Below are positions 42,753 to 53,010 of a stretch of 64,000 nt of DNA, piece after piece. This stretch comes from Glyphotaelius pellucidus (lineage: Eukaryota; Arthropoda; Insecta; Trichoptera; Limnephilidae), in contig OW386556.1 of assembly GCA_936435175.1 (NCBI GenBank), positions 9,130,201 to 9,194,200 of the forward strand, in the 5' to 3' direction. The position numbers and the translations under genes were made by a program. Every line of letters starts with the position of its first letter. Positions within the stretch are counted from its first letter, which is position 1. Below the pieces are notes generated by a model. That model made no database searches, had not been told where the DNA came from, and saw only the letters and a list, made by a program, of their open reading frames with translations.

Positions 42753-43017
42753 ACAGGCGCCCAACATTTGTACACGGTTGACATTAGTCACATGAGAACG
42801 GGTCGTTTCTATGATTCGTTCTTGAGTTCAACAGCTAGGCTGTCGAACGATTTGCCGGCCTCTGTGTTTCCTCCCTCCTACAATGTGGGTCTCTTCAAGA
42901 TCCATGTTCACTCCGCCCTCTCCTCAAAAAAACCCTCCACACAGCATCTTCAAAGATGTATAGTCCCTGAGGGAAATTATTTTCTTCAGGGCCTCTTGTG
43001 CGGAGTTAATGTAAAAA
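42753..43017 (+). mobile_element. Tail LINE, 3' end copy
   Basis: Plus strand, starts inside the C-terminal coding with MYTVDISHMRTGRFYDSFLS, STARLSNDLPASVFPPSYNV, FKIHVHSALSSKKPS and ends in the shared tail (GAGGGAAATTATTTTCTTCA, GCGGAGTTAATGTAAAAAAA). The reading frame stays open through the tail because the usual stop is lost by a small change. Confidence 0.75.
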
Positions 43018-43663
43018 AAAACCTCGGTCAATCAAAAAGACCGCCTTTTGCACATCTGGGCCATCTCTGGGGACGGCTAGTAGTAAATTTCAGAGAAATG
43101 CGTGTTTGTGCGCGTGAGTGTGCGAGAGCGCCACCAAAAAGGTTATCAGAATGCATTGTTTTCTATTTTATTTTACTATTTTTTACGCCCATGGGGCTTT
43201 TATATTTAGCGTTTACATAAGGTTTTAAACATAGACAGCGAGTCTATCTCCCGAGTTTCAGCTGGATCGGAAGTTGGGAAGTGGGTTAATTTCCATTTAC
43301 AAGATTTACGTTCAAAGAAATGTGTTTAATACGATCCTCTACTCCTGGACCCATTCGGAATTGGGTGGAGCAAGCGACTTTAGCGTTGACCAATCAATAG
43401 TCAACATATCAGTTCTTATATAAACTTAGTGTGTATATTACTTAAATATTGCATAACTATTATATTTTCGTTATTATTAAAATAATGTTACCGCCCTGTG
43501 TACCACTGTATCATGTAACACTTGAATGTAAAAGCCATTTTATGGCGTTGAAATAAATAAATAAATAAACAGTGTTTAGTTATTTCGCTAATAAATTTTT
43601 ATAGAACAAAGCGACACGAAGAGCAGAGCACGTCTATTCGGCCTGAAATCCGGGCGGCTACTG
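43018..43663. other. Spacer with a LINE-like 3' end
   Basis: At 43490-43576 CTTGAATGTAAAAGCCATTT and AAATAAATAAATAAATAAAC look like the 3' end of another LINE on the plus strand. About 43165-43215 is an inverted relative of 9380-9415. Confidence 0.35.
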
Positions 43664-44070
43664 AGTGGGACAATACGACGCGCTTTCGTTCCTTCTGCGG
43701 AAGTTGGGTAACGCCTCTTTTAATCTCCTGTAAAAGAACATCGTCAAAGTTCTTGTTTTTTTTTTGTGAAGTTCAGGCATAAATATAACTTTTTTGGGAT
43801 TATTATAAAAAAACTTAATTTGCCACATTATCCAATAAAGCCAAACACGAAAAAGGGTTTAATAGTAGGAGAATTTGCATTTGAAAGTGTTTTTTTCTAG
43901 AACTAGTACTTCATTTTTTTTCTAGGATTATTGAAAAAATTATCGATATTTTCTAAGGCCGAAATGTGTTTTATTCGCAGTATTTAATTGAAGCATCTAT
44001 AATATTTCTAAGTGATAATTTTTTTCAAAACAAAAACACATGATTTTGCATTATTTCGCATGGCTTCATC
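43664..44070 (+). repeat. rep-A, copy 2
   Basis: GGACAATACGACGCGCTTTC, TGGGTAACGCCTCTTTTAAT, GCAGTATTTAATTGAAGCAT, ACACATGATTTTGCATT and CATGGCTTCATCTTAATA follow the same order as in 27130-27615. Confidence 0.55.
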
Positions 44071-44639
44071 TTAATAAACCCACATACATAAATTTAGAAT
44101 CTCGTAATAAATCAAAGATGTAGTGTTAAAAAATGTCCTGCATCCGAATCGAATATGGCCATAATTCTTAATCCGATAATAATAATACAAGACTATTGAT
44201 AATATCTTGGGCAGAAGACGGATCGCGGGTTCGAGTCCAGTCCCGGCGATAGATTAATCCTTACATCTGTAGCCTTTTTGTTAAGTGACGCACCTAATAA
44301 ATTTCTAACTATGGTGGTCCCTTATAAATAAATTCTCAGAGGTATGCAAACACGGTTGGTATTGTTGGCAGGGAGGGGTGGTTCAGATTAAAAATGCTTT
44401 ATATTCATTTCATCCTAAAACGAGAAAATCTTATCAATTAGACAATTAAAACATCAATTTAACAATTTGTTAAATTTGCTTTCTGTGCTCAATATTTCTA
44501 TTTTATTACCAAACTAACTATTCATCGCACTATTTTGATCACAATTTTTCATTATTTTTCTTGCATATTTTCATTGTACCCTGCAAATTAATCTTATTCC
44601 AGACTCGAACACGATTAAATTCATTTTATTTAACCCTTC
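44071..44639. other. Spacer with a tRNA-like relic
   Basis: At 44190-44265 CGCGGGTTCGAGTCCAGTCC and CGGCGATAGATTAATCC look like a B-box arm of a tRNA-derived SINE. A relative (CAGGGTTCGATGCCGGCGAG) is at 53672. No complete cloverleaf can be drawn. Confidence 0.3.
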
Positions 44640-44950
44640 AAAATTTTGGCGTATTTTTTAGATGGTCAAAATATTTCTGCTTTTCAATAAAATGCTAATA
44701 ATAATTAATAAAAAATTCTCAAAGTAAAATTTTTTTTTTTCAAATTGCGATTCAAAACTTTGGTTTCATAAAGGTATACATTTTACTTTTTTCGTCGTTA
44801 TTTTTTAGATTAGACTAAAAGCGTGATGTTTTGCCTTTTTAACACTGTTTAAAATATAATTTTCACTGATAGTAATGGAGTTACAGCGATTTATACGAGA
44901 CGCATGTGAGCTGGGACAAATCTGGTCTCCTGCCATTCGAAGGGTTAAGA
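44640..44950 (+). repeat. rep-B, copy 2
   Basis: GGTCAAAATATTTCTGCTTT, AATTAATAAAAAATTCTC, AAATTGCGATTCAAAACTTT, GCGTGATGTTTTGCC, TTATACGAGACGCATGTGAG; same order as 23401-23960. Confidence 0.5.
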
Positions 44951-45030
44951 GAATAAATACAAACTAAGCCAGGTCAAAAATTTTCGTGTGCCAACAATCG
45001 TTCTTCAAGTTTGTTTAATTTATATATATA

Positions 45031-45278
45031 TATTTTTATATGAACACCGCACAAGAGTCCCAACTGCTCCCATCTGGAGCCATTGAGACTATGGCAGTCC
45101 CAATTGGGGTATTTTGTGAGGTTGAAGGTAGTGGGGAGGGAAAAGAGACGGGGAAGAGGAAGGTGGGGAAATACTCGACTGTTCAGATCTGGTCACCAAA
45201 CACGGCTAAAGCCATTTCAAGCAAAGTTTCAATTCTGAATGGTGGTCTTACACCAGGGCGATACTGAGAATATATTCC
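45031..45278 (-). mobile_element. SINE2 body copy
   Basis: On the minus strand GTATCGCCCTGGTGTAAGAC to GGGAGCAGTTGGGACTCTTG, CGGTGTTCATATAAAAATA. Head missing. The plus-strand open frame across it is antisense to the SINE. Confidence 0.7.
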
Positions 45279-45280
45279 TA

Positions 45281-45600
45281 ACTAACCAACTCCACATAGG
45301 AGGCCCACAAGAAAATAATTTCCCTTAGGGCTGACCTTATCTTTGGGGATGCTGTGTAGGGGGTATTTGTGAAGAGAGGAAGGTGTGAAGATGTTGAGGA
45401 TGTTGTAGAAGGGAGGAGAGAAGTTGGCAAATCGTGAACAGCTGAGCTGCTGCACTCATAAAATGACCCGTTCTCTTAAGACAATTTTAATGTCAACCGC
45501 ATAAAAATTTTGGACGCGCTTTTGGCGCGTTTTCTGCTATGTGACGCTAGTTCTTTGGAGCACCTTCTATTATAATACCCGGAGAAAGAGGAACATGGGT
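45281..45600 (-). mobile_element. Tail LINE, diverged 3' copy
   Basis: The tail (minus strand GGGCCTCCTATGTGGAGTTG) is followed inward by reversed C-terminal codons with several stops and shifts. A SINE2 copy lies immediately to the left. Confidence 0.6.
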
Positions 45601-45679
45601 AAAAAGAAAGGATGAGGTGTCGCAAACCTAGTTTTTTTGTCCTAGCCTATACACGTATGAAACATGGTGTAACTACCAA

Positions 45680-46035
45680 ATCAGCTGGACGATGGATCGA
45701 CTCCAGATCCAAAATGATAAAGCAGATATTTTTGCGTATAGCAGCGCATCGACAATATTTACGGAACTAGAACTGAATGGATCGCCAGCCTGATGAGAAA
45801 CCGGGTGACTGGAGCCAGGATGAGGGAAACGGCCTCCGTCAACACGGTGGTGATCGCAGCTTTCCAGCACCAAGCGCCAATCCTGAGTGAGCGCTGGGCC
45901 CGAGCTCACCCCCTACATAATATTTTTTTTTCTGTTATACTTGCTTCTTTTCTTAAAATTTACTGAATTCACGTACAATCTTAAAAATATGTATTTATGG
46001 GAAATGTGGGATGCACCATCCTCCCCGCATCGTGG
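45680..46035 (+). pseudogene. Probable LINE C-terminal remnant and 3' end
   Basis: The plus strand gives RIASLMRNRVTGARMRET-like codons and VNTVVIAAFQHQAPILSE, RWARAHPL (45780-45910), then a 3' stretch with GGGAAATGTGGGATGCACCA and CTCCCCGCATCGTGGAAT that resembles 5385-5440. The link to a LINE is inferred from the shared 3' end; the protein part I cannot place firmly. Confidence 0.35.
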
Positions 46036-46107
46036 AATTTGGACGTTGGTCTCCCGGCCGACCTACATGCTCGTTTCAGGATTGAACGGTTGTAAAGCCT
46101 CAATTAC

Positions 46108-46830
46108 ATTAAGCTAGTTTACAAGCTACCAGCCGATAAGTTTAAAAGCGGGTGAATCGGCGAGTGAGATTGTCATGATGATACAAAAAACTGTTTACTC
46201 GCTCAGTAGCAACAGTAGCAGCTAAAATAACGACTCTCGCGCAATGCAACTCTGTCGAAATTTTGTAGAAAACTTGAATTTGCAGCGCCAACCAGTAGTG
46301 AGAATAACGGCTGCCGCCCGAACTAATTCTGACAAACGAAATCAGCTGTTGGTGGGCCGCCATCTTTAGGCAAAGTTGACCACCTTTCAAATAGTATGTT
46401 TGCGGCACGTCCCGGAGTGGAAGATACTCTCAGTATCGCCCTGGTGAATTCAGAATTGAAAAGTTGCTTAAAATGGCTTTAGCCGTGTTTGGTAACCAGA
46501 TCTGAATAGCTAGGTACTTCCCGACCTTCCTTCTCACCTCCTTCCCCTACCCATTACCTTCAGCTATGCCATAGCCTCACTGGCTTCCCCTACCCAATAC
46601 CTTTAGCCACATAACATACCCCGATTGGAAATGCCATAGTTTCACTGGCTCCAGACGGGAGCAGTTGGGACTCTTGTGCGATATTAACTGTAAAAAAAAA
46701 TCTTTTTTCGTAGATTGTCCACAATCTGCTAGTTAGAAAGTAATACGATGATACTGAGCGAGTTTACTAACAGATAGTGAATTTCCCAGATAGTAGCTTG
46801 TAAACTCGCTCTATGTCATCGAGGTTTTAG
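46108..46830. mobile_element. Fold-back split by SINE2
   Basis: Inverted words AGCTAGTTTACAAGCTACC (46111) / GTAGCTTGTAAACTCGCT (46790) and CTGTTTACTCGCTCAG (46191) / CTGAGCGAGTTTACTAACAG (46755) frame the SINE2 at 46397-46700. This suggests a fold-back of about 420 bp before the SINE arrived. Confidence 0.45.
46397..46700 (+). mobile_element. SINE2 body copy with poly(A)
   Basis: TGCGGCACGTCCCGGAGTGG, TATCGCCCTGGTG, AGATCTGAATAGC, GGGAGCAGTTGGGACTCTTG and a short A tail. It contains an internal duplication of about 60 bp (two copies of CCCCTACCCA.TACCTT). Head missing. Confidence 0.7.
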
Positions 46831-47405
46831 ACACGGTTTTTTTTGTGAAGAAGGAGTTTTTATTTCAAGAATCCATACACATCAAAGTGGCGCAGGCGGA
46901 AACTAACATAACCATTTAAAAGGTTTCAATATGATCCACCCTTATCTTAAGGCTGCATACATTTATAATATTGGGTTACTGGCGGTCTAAGGTTTAAATA
47001 GATGAGCCACGTACTAAACGCCTTGTAAGTTCAGGAGGTCCTCAATATTTCTACTTGTTTCGTTCCTCTAACCTCCTATTGACTAGAGCTATTGGCTATT
47101 ATTTTAATGTAATTGTTTATTTGAAAACATTAAAAACTGAACGATTCAAACAGTATTAATAAGAGCAATTGAAGATCTTGTGTAGGTGATTATTTTATCA
47201 TTCATAAAGGAATTCAATGTATTTTCTCACATTAACAATTCAATAAGGAATGTGCGTTGGCTTGGTCAGTTAAGCCTTGAGCGAAGAATACAGATTGTGT
47301 AATTTAAGCCGAACAAACAACGCGATACATTTTTTAAATCTTTTTTATAATGTGTTTTTTTTTCACTCCAAATCAAATTTTTCCGTCATGTTTAAGAAAT
47401 GTGTC
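46831..47405. other. Unassigned spacer
   Basis: Nothing recognised. Confidence 0.3.
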
Positions 47406-47630
47406 CAGTTTATCAGCCACCTCTGGCCTGGAACTCCTAGATAACAGAAAAAAATCTTGAATTCGTGCAAAAAACGTGTTGCCCGTTGATGTATCCCATT
47501 TTATGAATTTAAAATTAATGGCGACTTAAGGCCACTGATTTCGAGTGATTGATAATGCTATGTTTGTTTAACCAGCATTTCAATGGAAGGCGCTCCAAAG
47601 AACTTCTAAAATCACTTCAGCATTGCTGTA
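47406..47630 (+). pseudogene. Old relative of the tail LINE
   Basis: ATCAGCCACCTCTGGCCTGG and CGTGCAAAAAACGTGTTGCC match the HLWSGAP and QKRAVR codons of the LINE. AGCATTTCAATGGAAGGCGC and TCCAAAGAACTT match YFNGRCSEEL. Many indels, so an old insertion on the plus strand. Confidence 0.5.
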
Positions 47631-47729
47631 TAACCTGTAAATATGTCAATCACATTACCTATTTTTAATACACAGTTAATATTATTTTTTCCATGAACTC
47701 AGATTATTTTTACGACTTTTTGTCGAGGA

Positions 47730-48263
47730 TTTTTTTTTTATATTAACTCCACACAGGAGGCCCTGAGGAAAATAATTTCTCTCAGAGACTATGCCATCTG
47801 AGCTGTGGAGGGTCTTTTTGAGGAGATGAAGGAATGAACATTGGTCTTGAAGAGAACTATATTGTAGGAAGGAAGAAGCACAAAGGCTGGCAAATCATTC
47901 TTCAACCGAGCTGGTGAACACGAGAACGAGTCGAAGAAACGATCCGTTCTCATGTGACAAATATCAACTGTGTACATATGTTAGGCATGCTTTTGGCGTG
48001 TTGACTATGCATCCGTGCCGAAGGGATCAATGACGCTAATTCCTCGGAGCATCTTCCATTGAAATACCGGTAGAACAAGAATAGCATTTTCACTTGACGC
48101 CTGTGTTCTAAAGATTGCAATCCGTTTTTTAAGTTAGGAGAATCTATCAAACGGACCGCCCGTTTCTGCACAGTGTCGAGGGTTTTTTCAGGTATTTTAG
48201 GGCCAGAGTGGCTGCCGAATTCGATCGTGGTGCGCACTTGTGATTTGTACAGGGTTAGCAGTT
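47730..48263 (-). mobile_element. Tail LINE, 5'-truncated copy
   Basis: Minus strand with poly(T) at 47731-47739 and an intact shared tail. Two overlapping reading frames carry the C-terminal protein: RTTIEFGSHSGPK, RAVRLIDSPNLKNGLQSLEH, RRQVKMLFLFYRYFNGRCSE (47950-48237), then after a frameshift MYTVDICHMRTDRFFDSF, FKTNVHSFISSKRPST (47789-47977). One frameshift of this kind makes it a dead copy. Confidence 0.75.
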
Positions 48264-48371
48264 ATTGCGTTTTCACCTTTACACAGCGTAAGTATATCCA
48301 GATTCACTTATTCTAATCCCTTATTGATACCATTGAAGCATCCCTACAGAATTATATAAACAAGACGTTAA

Positions 48372-48940
48372 GAAACATTTTGACTTACTTTAACCAATGA
48401 TTACTGTCATCATTTGGAGTAAAAAATGTAAATGAAATTTTGGTCTTCGGTGACATTTTTTTTTCATTTAAAATTTCAAAAATCATTTTCTTTATTTTTT
48501 TTGGAGTGTTATGCCGTGTTGCGCTACCTCCCTCTTTAGCCAACTTTTCGGTCAACGTTACAGTGTCCATCATCAGGACAGATGTGTAATTGTGTATCTA
48601 ATCTAATAACACATCTGCCTTGATAATGGACACTGTAACGCTGTCCGAAATGTTGGCTAAAGAAGGAGGTAGCGCAGCAAGGCATAACACCCCAAAAACA
48701 AATAACGAAAATACTTTTGGCCGTGAAAATCTAAAAATTAATTTTTTTTTTCAAAAATCAGTTGATATATGACAGTTAGGTTCAGGGAGAGGGATTGGAC
48801 GGTGGCTGAGGCAGTAATGATATAGGGAAGAATTTTTGTTATTCTTTGAGACCGAACAATAAAAAGGGACCAGGATTTCATTTACATTTTTTACTCCAAA
48901 TAACGTCAGTAATCACTGGTTAAAGTAAGTCAAGTGTCCA
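48372..48940. mobile_element. MITE-B fold-back flanked by TTAA
   Basis: Left arm TTGACTTACTTTAACCAATG, TTTGGAGTAAAAAATGTAAA; right arm TTTACATTTTTTACTCCAAA, CACTGGTTAAAGTAAGTCAA. TTAA on both sides (48368-48371, 48941-48944). A second fold-back sits inside it (48502-48694). Other copies at 41036 and 42105. Confidence 0.65.
48502..48694. mobile_element. Fold-back inside MITE-B
   Basis: TGGAGTGTTATGCCGTGTTG, CGCTACCTCC pairs with GGAGGTAGCGCAGCAAGGCA, TAACACCCCA; inner GTTACAGTGTCCAT pairs with ATGGACACTGTAAC. Arms of about 85 bp with a short loop. Same family as the split element at 12858-13460. Confidence 0.7.
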
Positions 48941-48944
48941 TTAA

Positions 48945-49599
48945 CACCTAGTAGACATCAATATCTCCGTGGCTTAAACAAAAACAAAAAATTCGCCGTT
49001 ATTATTTTAAAGATTCGTCATCGTGATTCTCCGAACCACAATAATTCGAAAAAACCGTAACATTACGTGGTATCTTTACTTAATTAGTATAATAAAGTCC
49101 ATGTTGTTAAAATCAATTAAACCACAAATTATCCGAACAATTAAAATAGATTCTTCTAGCTGATTTTGATTGCATTAATACGTAGGTATCTCGAATACAA
49201 AGGAATGGTATCGTCGAAGTAAACTATTATTATCATAATAAATGAATATGATATAAACGAGTGAGTTTTAGATTATATTCGTTGGTCTGTGAAGGTTTAC
49301 TTGGAAATAGACAATTAAAAATGGTTAACGATCCCATTCTAAGCTATTAATGACCGACAAACGTAAATATATTAGTTAAACGTGGAAAAAAATGAGTCAG
49401 TAAAATAAATTGTGGTTATGATATGATATGTGACAATAAAACTTTGTCGTCTGGATCGATGATGGATGAAGAATGATGAATTTATCTTTATTGTATGGAG
49501 CACCAAAAATCTAGAACGATGTGATCTGGTTTCATGAAATTTTCGCGGTTTTGTCTTGTGGTATTTTTACATGAATGCAAAACCCCTTGCATCCTTATT
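48945..49599. other. Unassigned spacer
   Basis: Nothing recognised. Confidence 0.3.
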
Positions 49600-50192
49600 C
49601 AGGGTGCGGCAGCATAACTTCCTTTTTTCAAAACTTAATAAAACCCATTGTTTGAATCAGAAATTTTTTATTTGTTTTTTTATAATGTAGGCACTTACGA
49701 GACCTAAAGTTTTGTTTTACTTAGTTTTTGAAGATCAAATCAGGTAGGTGACATTCCCATACACTGAGTAAACCGATTTCTGGCTTGTTTGTCATGACTC
49801 TTGCCAGCATGTCAGGCGTTATCCTGGCAATTTCTTCCTGGATAGTCTTCAAATTTTGTAGGGTCCTTGGACGGTTTACATAAACATGGGATTTTAAAAA
49901 ACCCTATAGAAAAAAATCACAAGGGGACAAATCGGGAGAGCGGGCCGGCCACTCCAAATCGCTCCCAATTGAGACGAGGCGCTCTGGGAACAAAACATGA
50001 TCATAAAACATCCGTTCGAAAATCAACGGCAAACGCACGCTCCTCACTGTCCCAACGCATGATGGCGACTAAACTGTGTCGGGACAAAACTTATAGTTCC
50101 GCATCTCGAACGAGATCACTAGCGCTCCGCTACGACATCAAATGACTGAATGGCGTACATTTTTAAAAATGAAGTTATGCTGCCGCACCCTG
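49600..50192 (-). mobile_element. Mariner-type deletion derivative with terminal repeats
   Basis: The ends are inverted repeats: CAGGGTGCGGCAGCATAACT at 49600 and, on the other strand, CAGGGTGCGGCAGCATAACT from 50192. The right flank is TA; the left is TT, probably a mutated TA. Inside is a transposase gene shortened by a large deletion. It could be mobilised only by a full-length relative. Confidence 0.75.
49721..50060 (-). pseudogene. Mariner/IS630-type transposase remnant
   Basis: On the minus strand a start region reads MRWDSEERAFAV, typical of the N-terminus of this transposase group, and breaks off after about 16 codons. After the deletion the C-terminal part reads MFYDHVLFPERLVSIGSDLE, then WPARSPDLSPCDFF with the last catalytic aspartate region (SPDLSPCD), a stop where a W codon is expected, GFLKSHVYVNRPRTLQN and ITPDMLARVM. 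The first two catalytic aspartates are deleted. Confidence 0.7.
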
Positions 50193-50711
50193 TAGTTGTA
50201 ATTCGTGAAGTCCTGAAAATTTCACGTTGCGATATCGGAAATATTTACGCGGAATTGATCAATTTTTATTACGTGATTTTTTCGCCAATTTTTTTTACAT
50301 GATTTTCGTAAATTGCGAGCAAATAACGCGAATTTACATATTTTATCGCGATTTTCTAGTGACAATATCAAAAAAAATAAAGTTTTATAAAATGTATATT
50401 ATTAATATTTTTATTTTTCGCTCATTTTCTCTTACAATCTCGTCGTACTTTGTCGAATTCTAAATCCTATCATCATTGTTCATTAAAAATATTTGGTTAA
50501 CTTGATAGTGCATATTTTATTAGAACGTGCTTCCAATTACTGTTCTACCTTATACCTACCTGGCAAAGCATTTTCCGTCATGAATAATGAAGGTTTGAAA
50601 TTTCCAGATTACTGTGAAAAAATAAGACAGGGCCCCATTTTTTTGTTTCACGTTTTACATTTGTTATATTATAAGATATATAAAAATTAAATAAAAAAAA
50701 CTTTTTTTTTT
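50193..50711. other. Unassigned AT-rich spacer
   Basis: Nothing recognised. Confidence 0.3.
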
Positions 50712-50759
50712 TTTAATGAAAAACAAATACCTTTGTATAACACCACTATTTTATTAACA

Positions 50760-50815
50760 ATATCAACATGTTTCGAAAACTATGTTTTCTTCGTCAGGAT
50801 AATAAGTCAATAATA
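50760..50815 (-). ncRNA. Candidate hammerhead ribozyme core in the Penelope terminal repeat
   Basis: On the sense strand CTGACGA is followed by GAAAAC ATA GTTTTC (a 6-bp stem) and GAAACATG. CUGANGA, stem II and GAAA form the catalytic core of hammerhead ribozymes, which are known in Penelope-like terminal repeats. Stems I and III are not resolved by eye. The inverted copy at 52366-52400 carries the same core; the copy at 33350 has CCGACGA. Confidence 0.5.
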
Positions 50816-51037
50816 AATAACAAAAGACAAACAAGTATAGACTAATTAGAACATAGACAAAATATTAGAAAGGAGAGGTGATTAATTACCTAAAATATAT
50901 CATAAAAAACAATTATATAAAATAAAATATAAAAATTATTTTAGAATGGGTAAAAAATTACATTAACATAATAAAAAATCTTTTAAAAGGAAAACAAGAA
51001 GTCTAAATAACAAAATAAATTATTATAAATATAAGTA

Positions 51038-51855
51038 TTAATACGAAAATAAATTTAAAAGATGGCTATTTTTAAAAAACGTTTGGTTATTTATAATATT
51101 TAATTTACTATTAACACTTTTTCTAATTTCTAAAATTTCTAAATTATCTAATTGTATACCCGTTGTGTTAGTGTGTAAAATTTTTAAAGCTTTATTAATA
51201 TCAAAAGAATGACCTGTTTCCAAAATGTGGTTTGCAAATTCTGAATAATTATTATTATTTAAACATCTTAGATGTTCCTTAACTCTAATGTTAAAATTTC
51301 TAGAAGTCTTCCCAATATAAAAAAAGTTACAATCATTACAAATTAATTTATAAACCCCAGATTTGTTCAAAAACACACCTTTGTCCTTGTTATTTAATAT
51401 ATAATTTTTTAATTTGTTATTGGCGTAAAAAGCTGGTTGGATATTATCTGGCATGTTTTTAATTATCAAATTTGAAGTGTTATTATTTAAAAATACAATT
51501 TTTCTCCAATTATTATTCTTGTCAACTACGTGTGGATAAACAAAAGATCTAAAAAACTTTTTCTTATATTTTTTGTTTAACATATTACCTATTAATTGTG
51601 TAGAATAACCGTTATTTATTGCAATTTGTTTAATTGTATTTAATTCTGTTTTAAAATTTCTTAAAGATAGGGGAACATTAATTAGTCTACTTAGTAAGGT
51701 ATGAAACGCTGCTAATTTTTGTGAAAATGGATGATTAGAAGTTTCATGTATAATGATATCTGTATATGTGTCTTTACGAAAAATGTTAAATTCAAATTTA
51801 TTTTTGACAATAGAAATACTTAAATCCAAAAAATTTAAACTGCAATTTTTTTCCA
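51038..51855 (-). pseudogene. Penelope-like RT C-terminus and GIY-YIG endonuclease
   Basis: This frame continues the RT thumb (NFLDLSISIVKNKFEFNIFR, HPFSQKLAAFHTLLSRLINV) and ends with the GIY-YIG nuclease typical of Penelope-like elements. GVYKLICNDC holds the first motif and a CxxC pair, FYIGKTSRNFNIRVKEH the YIG motif and the following arginine and H/E residues, and FANHILETGHSFD the downstream part. The nuclease is thought to nick target DNA for insertion. Apart from the upstream frameshift and truncation it looks undamaged. Confidence 0.85.
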
Positions 51856-52319
51856 ATTTCTAGGGTAAATTTAATTTTTTTGTGGAGTTTATTAATGAAA
51901 TTTAAGAAAATATTTAATTGCCTATTAGTTCCAGTCCATATACAAAAAACGTCATCTACATATCTTTTCCAAAAATAAACATATTTTAATAATAAAGCAC
52001 GACTATTAAAAATTTTTTCTTCAAAATTGTTTAAAAATATATCTGCGACTAGGGGGCTAGTACTTGAACCCATTGCTAAACCATCTTTTTGTTTGTAAAT
52101 AATATTATCAAATTGAAAGTAATTTTGTTTAAGAATAACATTAAAAATTTTATATAAATCCTGAGACAAGTTTTTGGAAATGTTTGAAAAATCTAACAAT
52201 TCTTTAATAATAGATTTAGTTTCTAAAAGAGGAACACTTGGAAATAAGTTTACAACATCAAATGATATTAACATTGCATTTTTAGGTATATCCAAAGATT
52301 TTAATTTGTCAATTAATTA
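51853..52319 (-). pseudogene. Penelope-like reverse transcriptase, truncated
   Basis: Codons for LIDKLKSLDIPKNAMLISFD, VVNLFPSVPLLETKSIIKEL carry the first catalytic aspartate (SFDVVNLFPSVP). GLAMGSSTSPLVADIFL is the conserved block before the catalytic box, and YVDDVFCIW is the catalytic pair of aspartates (about 51950). The N-terminal RT part is cut off at the joint with the inverted repeat. A one-base gain in a run of seven A residues near 51850 shifts the frame relative to the downstream part. Confidence 0.8.
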
Positions 52320-52455
52320 GTCTATACTTGTTTGTCTTTTGTTATTTATTATTGACTTATTATCCTGACGAAGAAAACATAGTTTTCGAAACATGTTGAT
52401 ATTGTTAATAAAATAGTGGTGTTATACAAAGGTATTTGTTTTTCATAAAATTAAT

Positions 52456-53010
52456 GATGACACCCCAAAGTAAATATGCCTATTTTGAAGAAATAAAAAA
52501 AACTTTAATTAAAATGAACTGAATCGAACCCTTGATAAGCATTTTAATAACATCGGCATAAATTTTCACTGTAATAATGTACTGAAAATATAAGAAGTGT
52601 AGCGCAGTTCTGTTAAAAACCAGGGGATATTATTTTTACAATTTTTTTAACTGCTCTCGTTAATTTCTCCGGTTTTCAGAACTACTCATTAAGGTCTCAT
52701 AGAAATTGTTGTCTCCCTCACTATCAAGATGGGAAATATGATCTAAATATTGTAAGAAAGAGAAAACAACACCTTTATATTAAAATCTAAAAGTTAATCC
52801 CACAATAAATAAAATGTACCCCTTTATTATACCAATGTTTCCGACCTCAATATGAAGAAAAATTATGAACGTTTCGAATTTTTTTATCAATTATTTTTAC
52901 ATAAATCGACAAAAAAGCGAGTTGACGATAACGTTTATAATACATTTGCCAATAAAACGTATGTGTATTTTTATTTTTTTTTTGTAAGAAAAAAATTATA
53001 CGTAAAAAAT
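52456..53010. other. Spacer with rep-B inverted fragment
   Basis: About 52650-52850 is rep-B on the minus strand (AAGGTCTCATAGAAATTGTT, GAGAAAACAACACC). The rest is unassigned. Confidence 0.4.

Larger units (their letters stand above)
50712..52455 (-). mobile_element. Penelope-like element with inverted terminal repeats
   Basis: The RT/GIY-YIG coding lies on the minus strand (52319-51038), followed by a 3' region and a terminal repeat at 50712-50848. An almost identical repeat in the opposite orientation (52317-52455) abuts the 5'-truncated RT. Both repeats hold CCTGACGAAGAAAACATAG, TTTTCGAAACATGTTGATA and AAAATAGTGGTGTTATACAA. Inverted and truncated layouts of this sort are known for Penelope-like elements. 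Confidence 0.8.
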
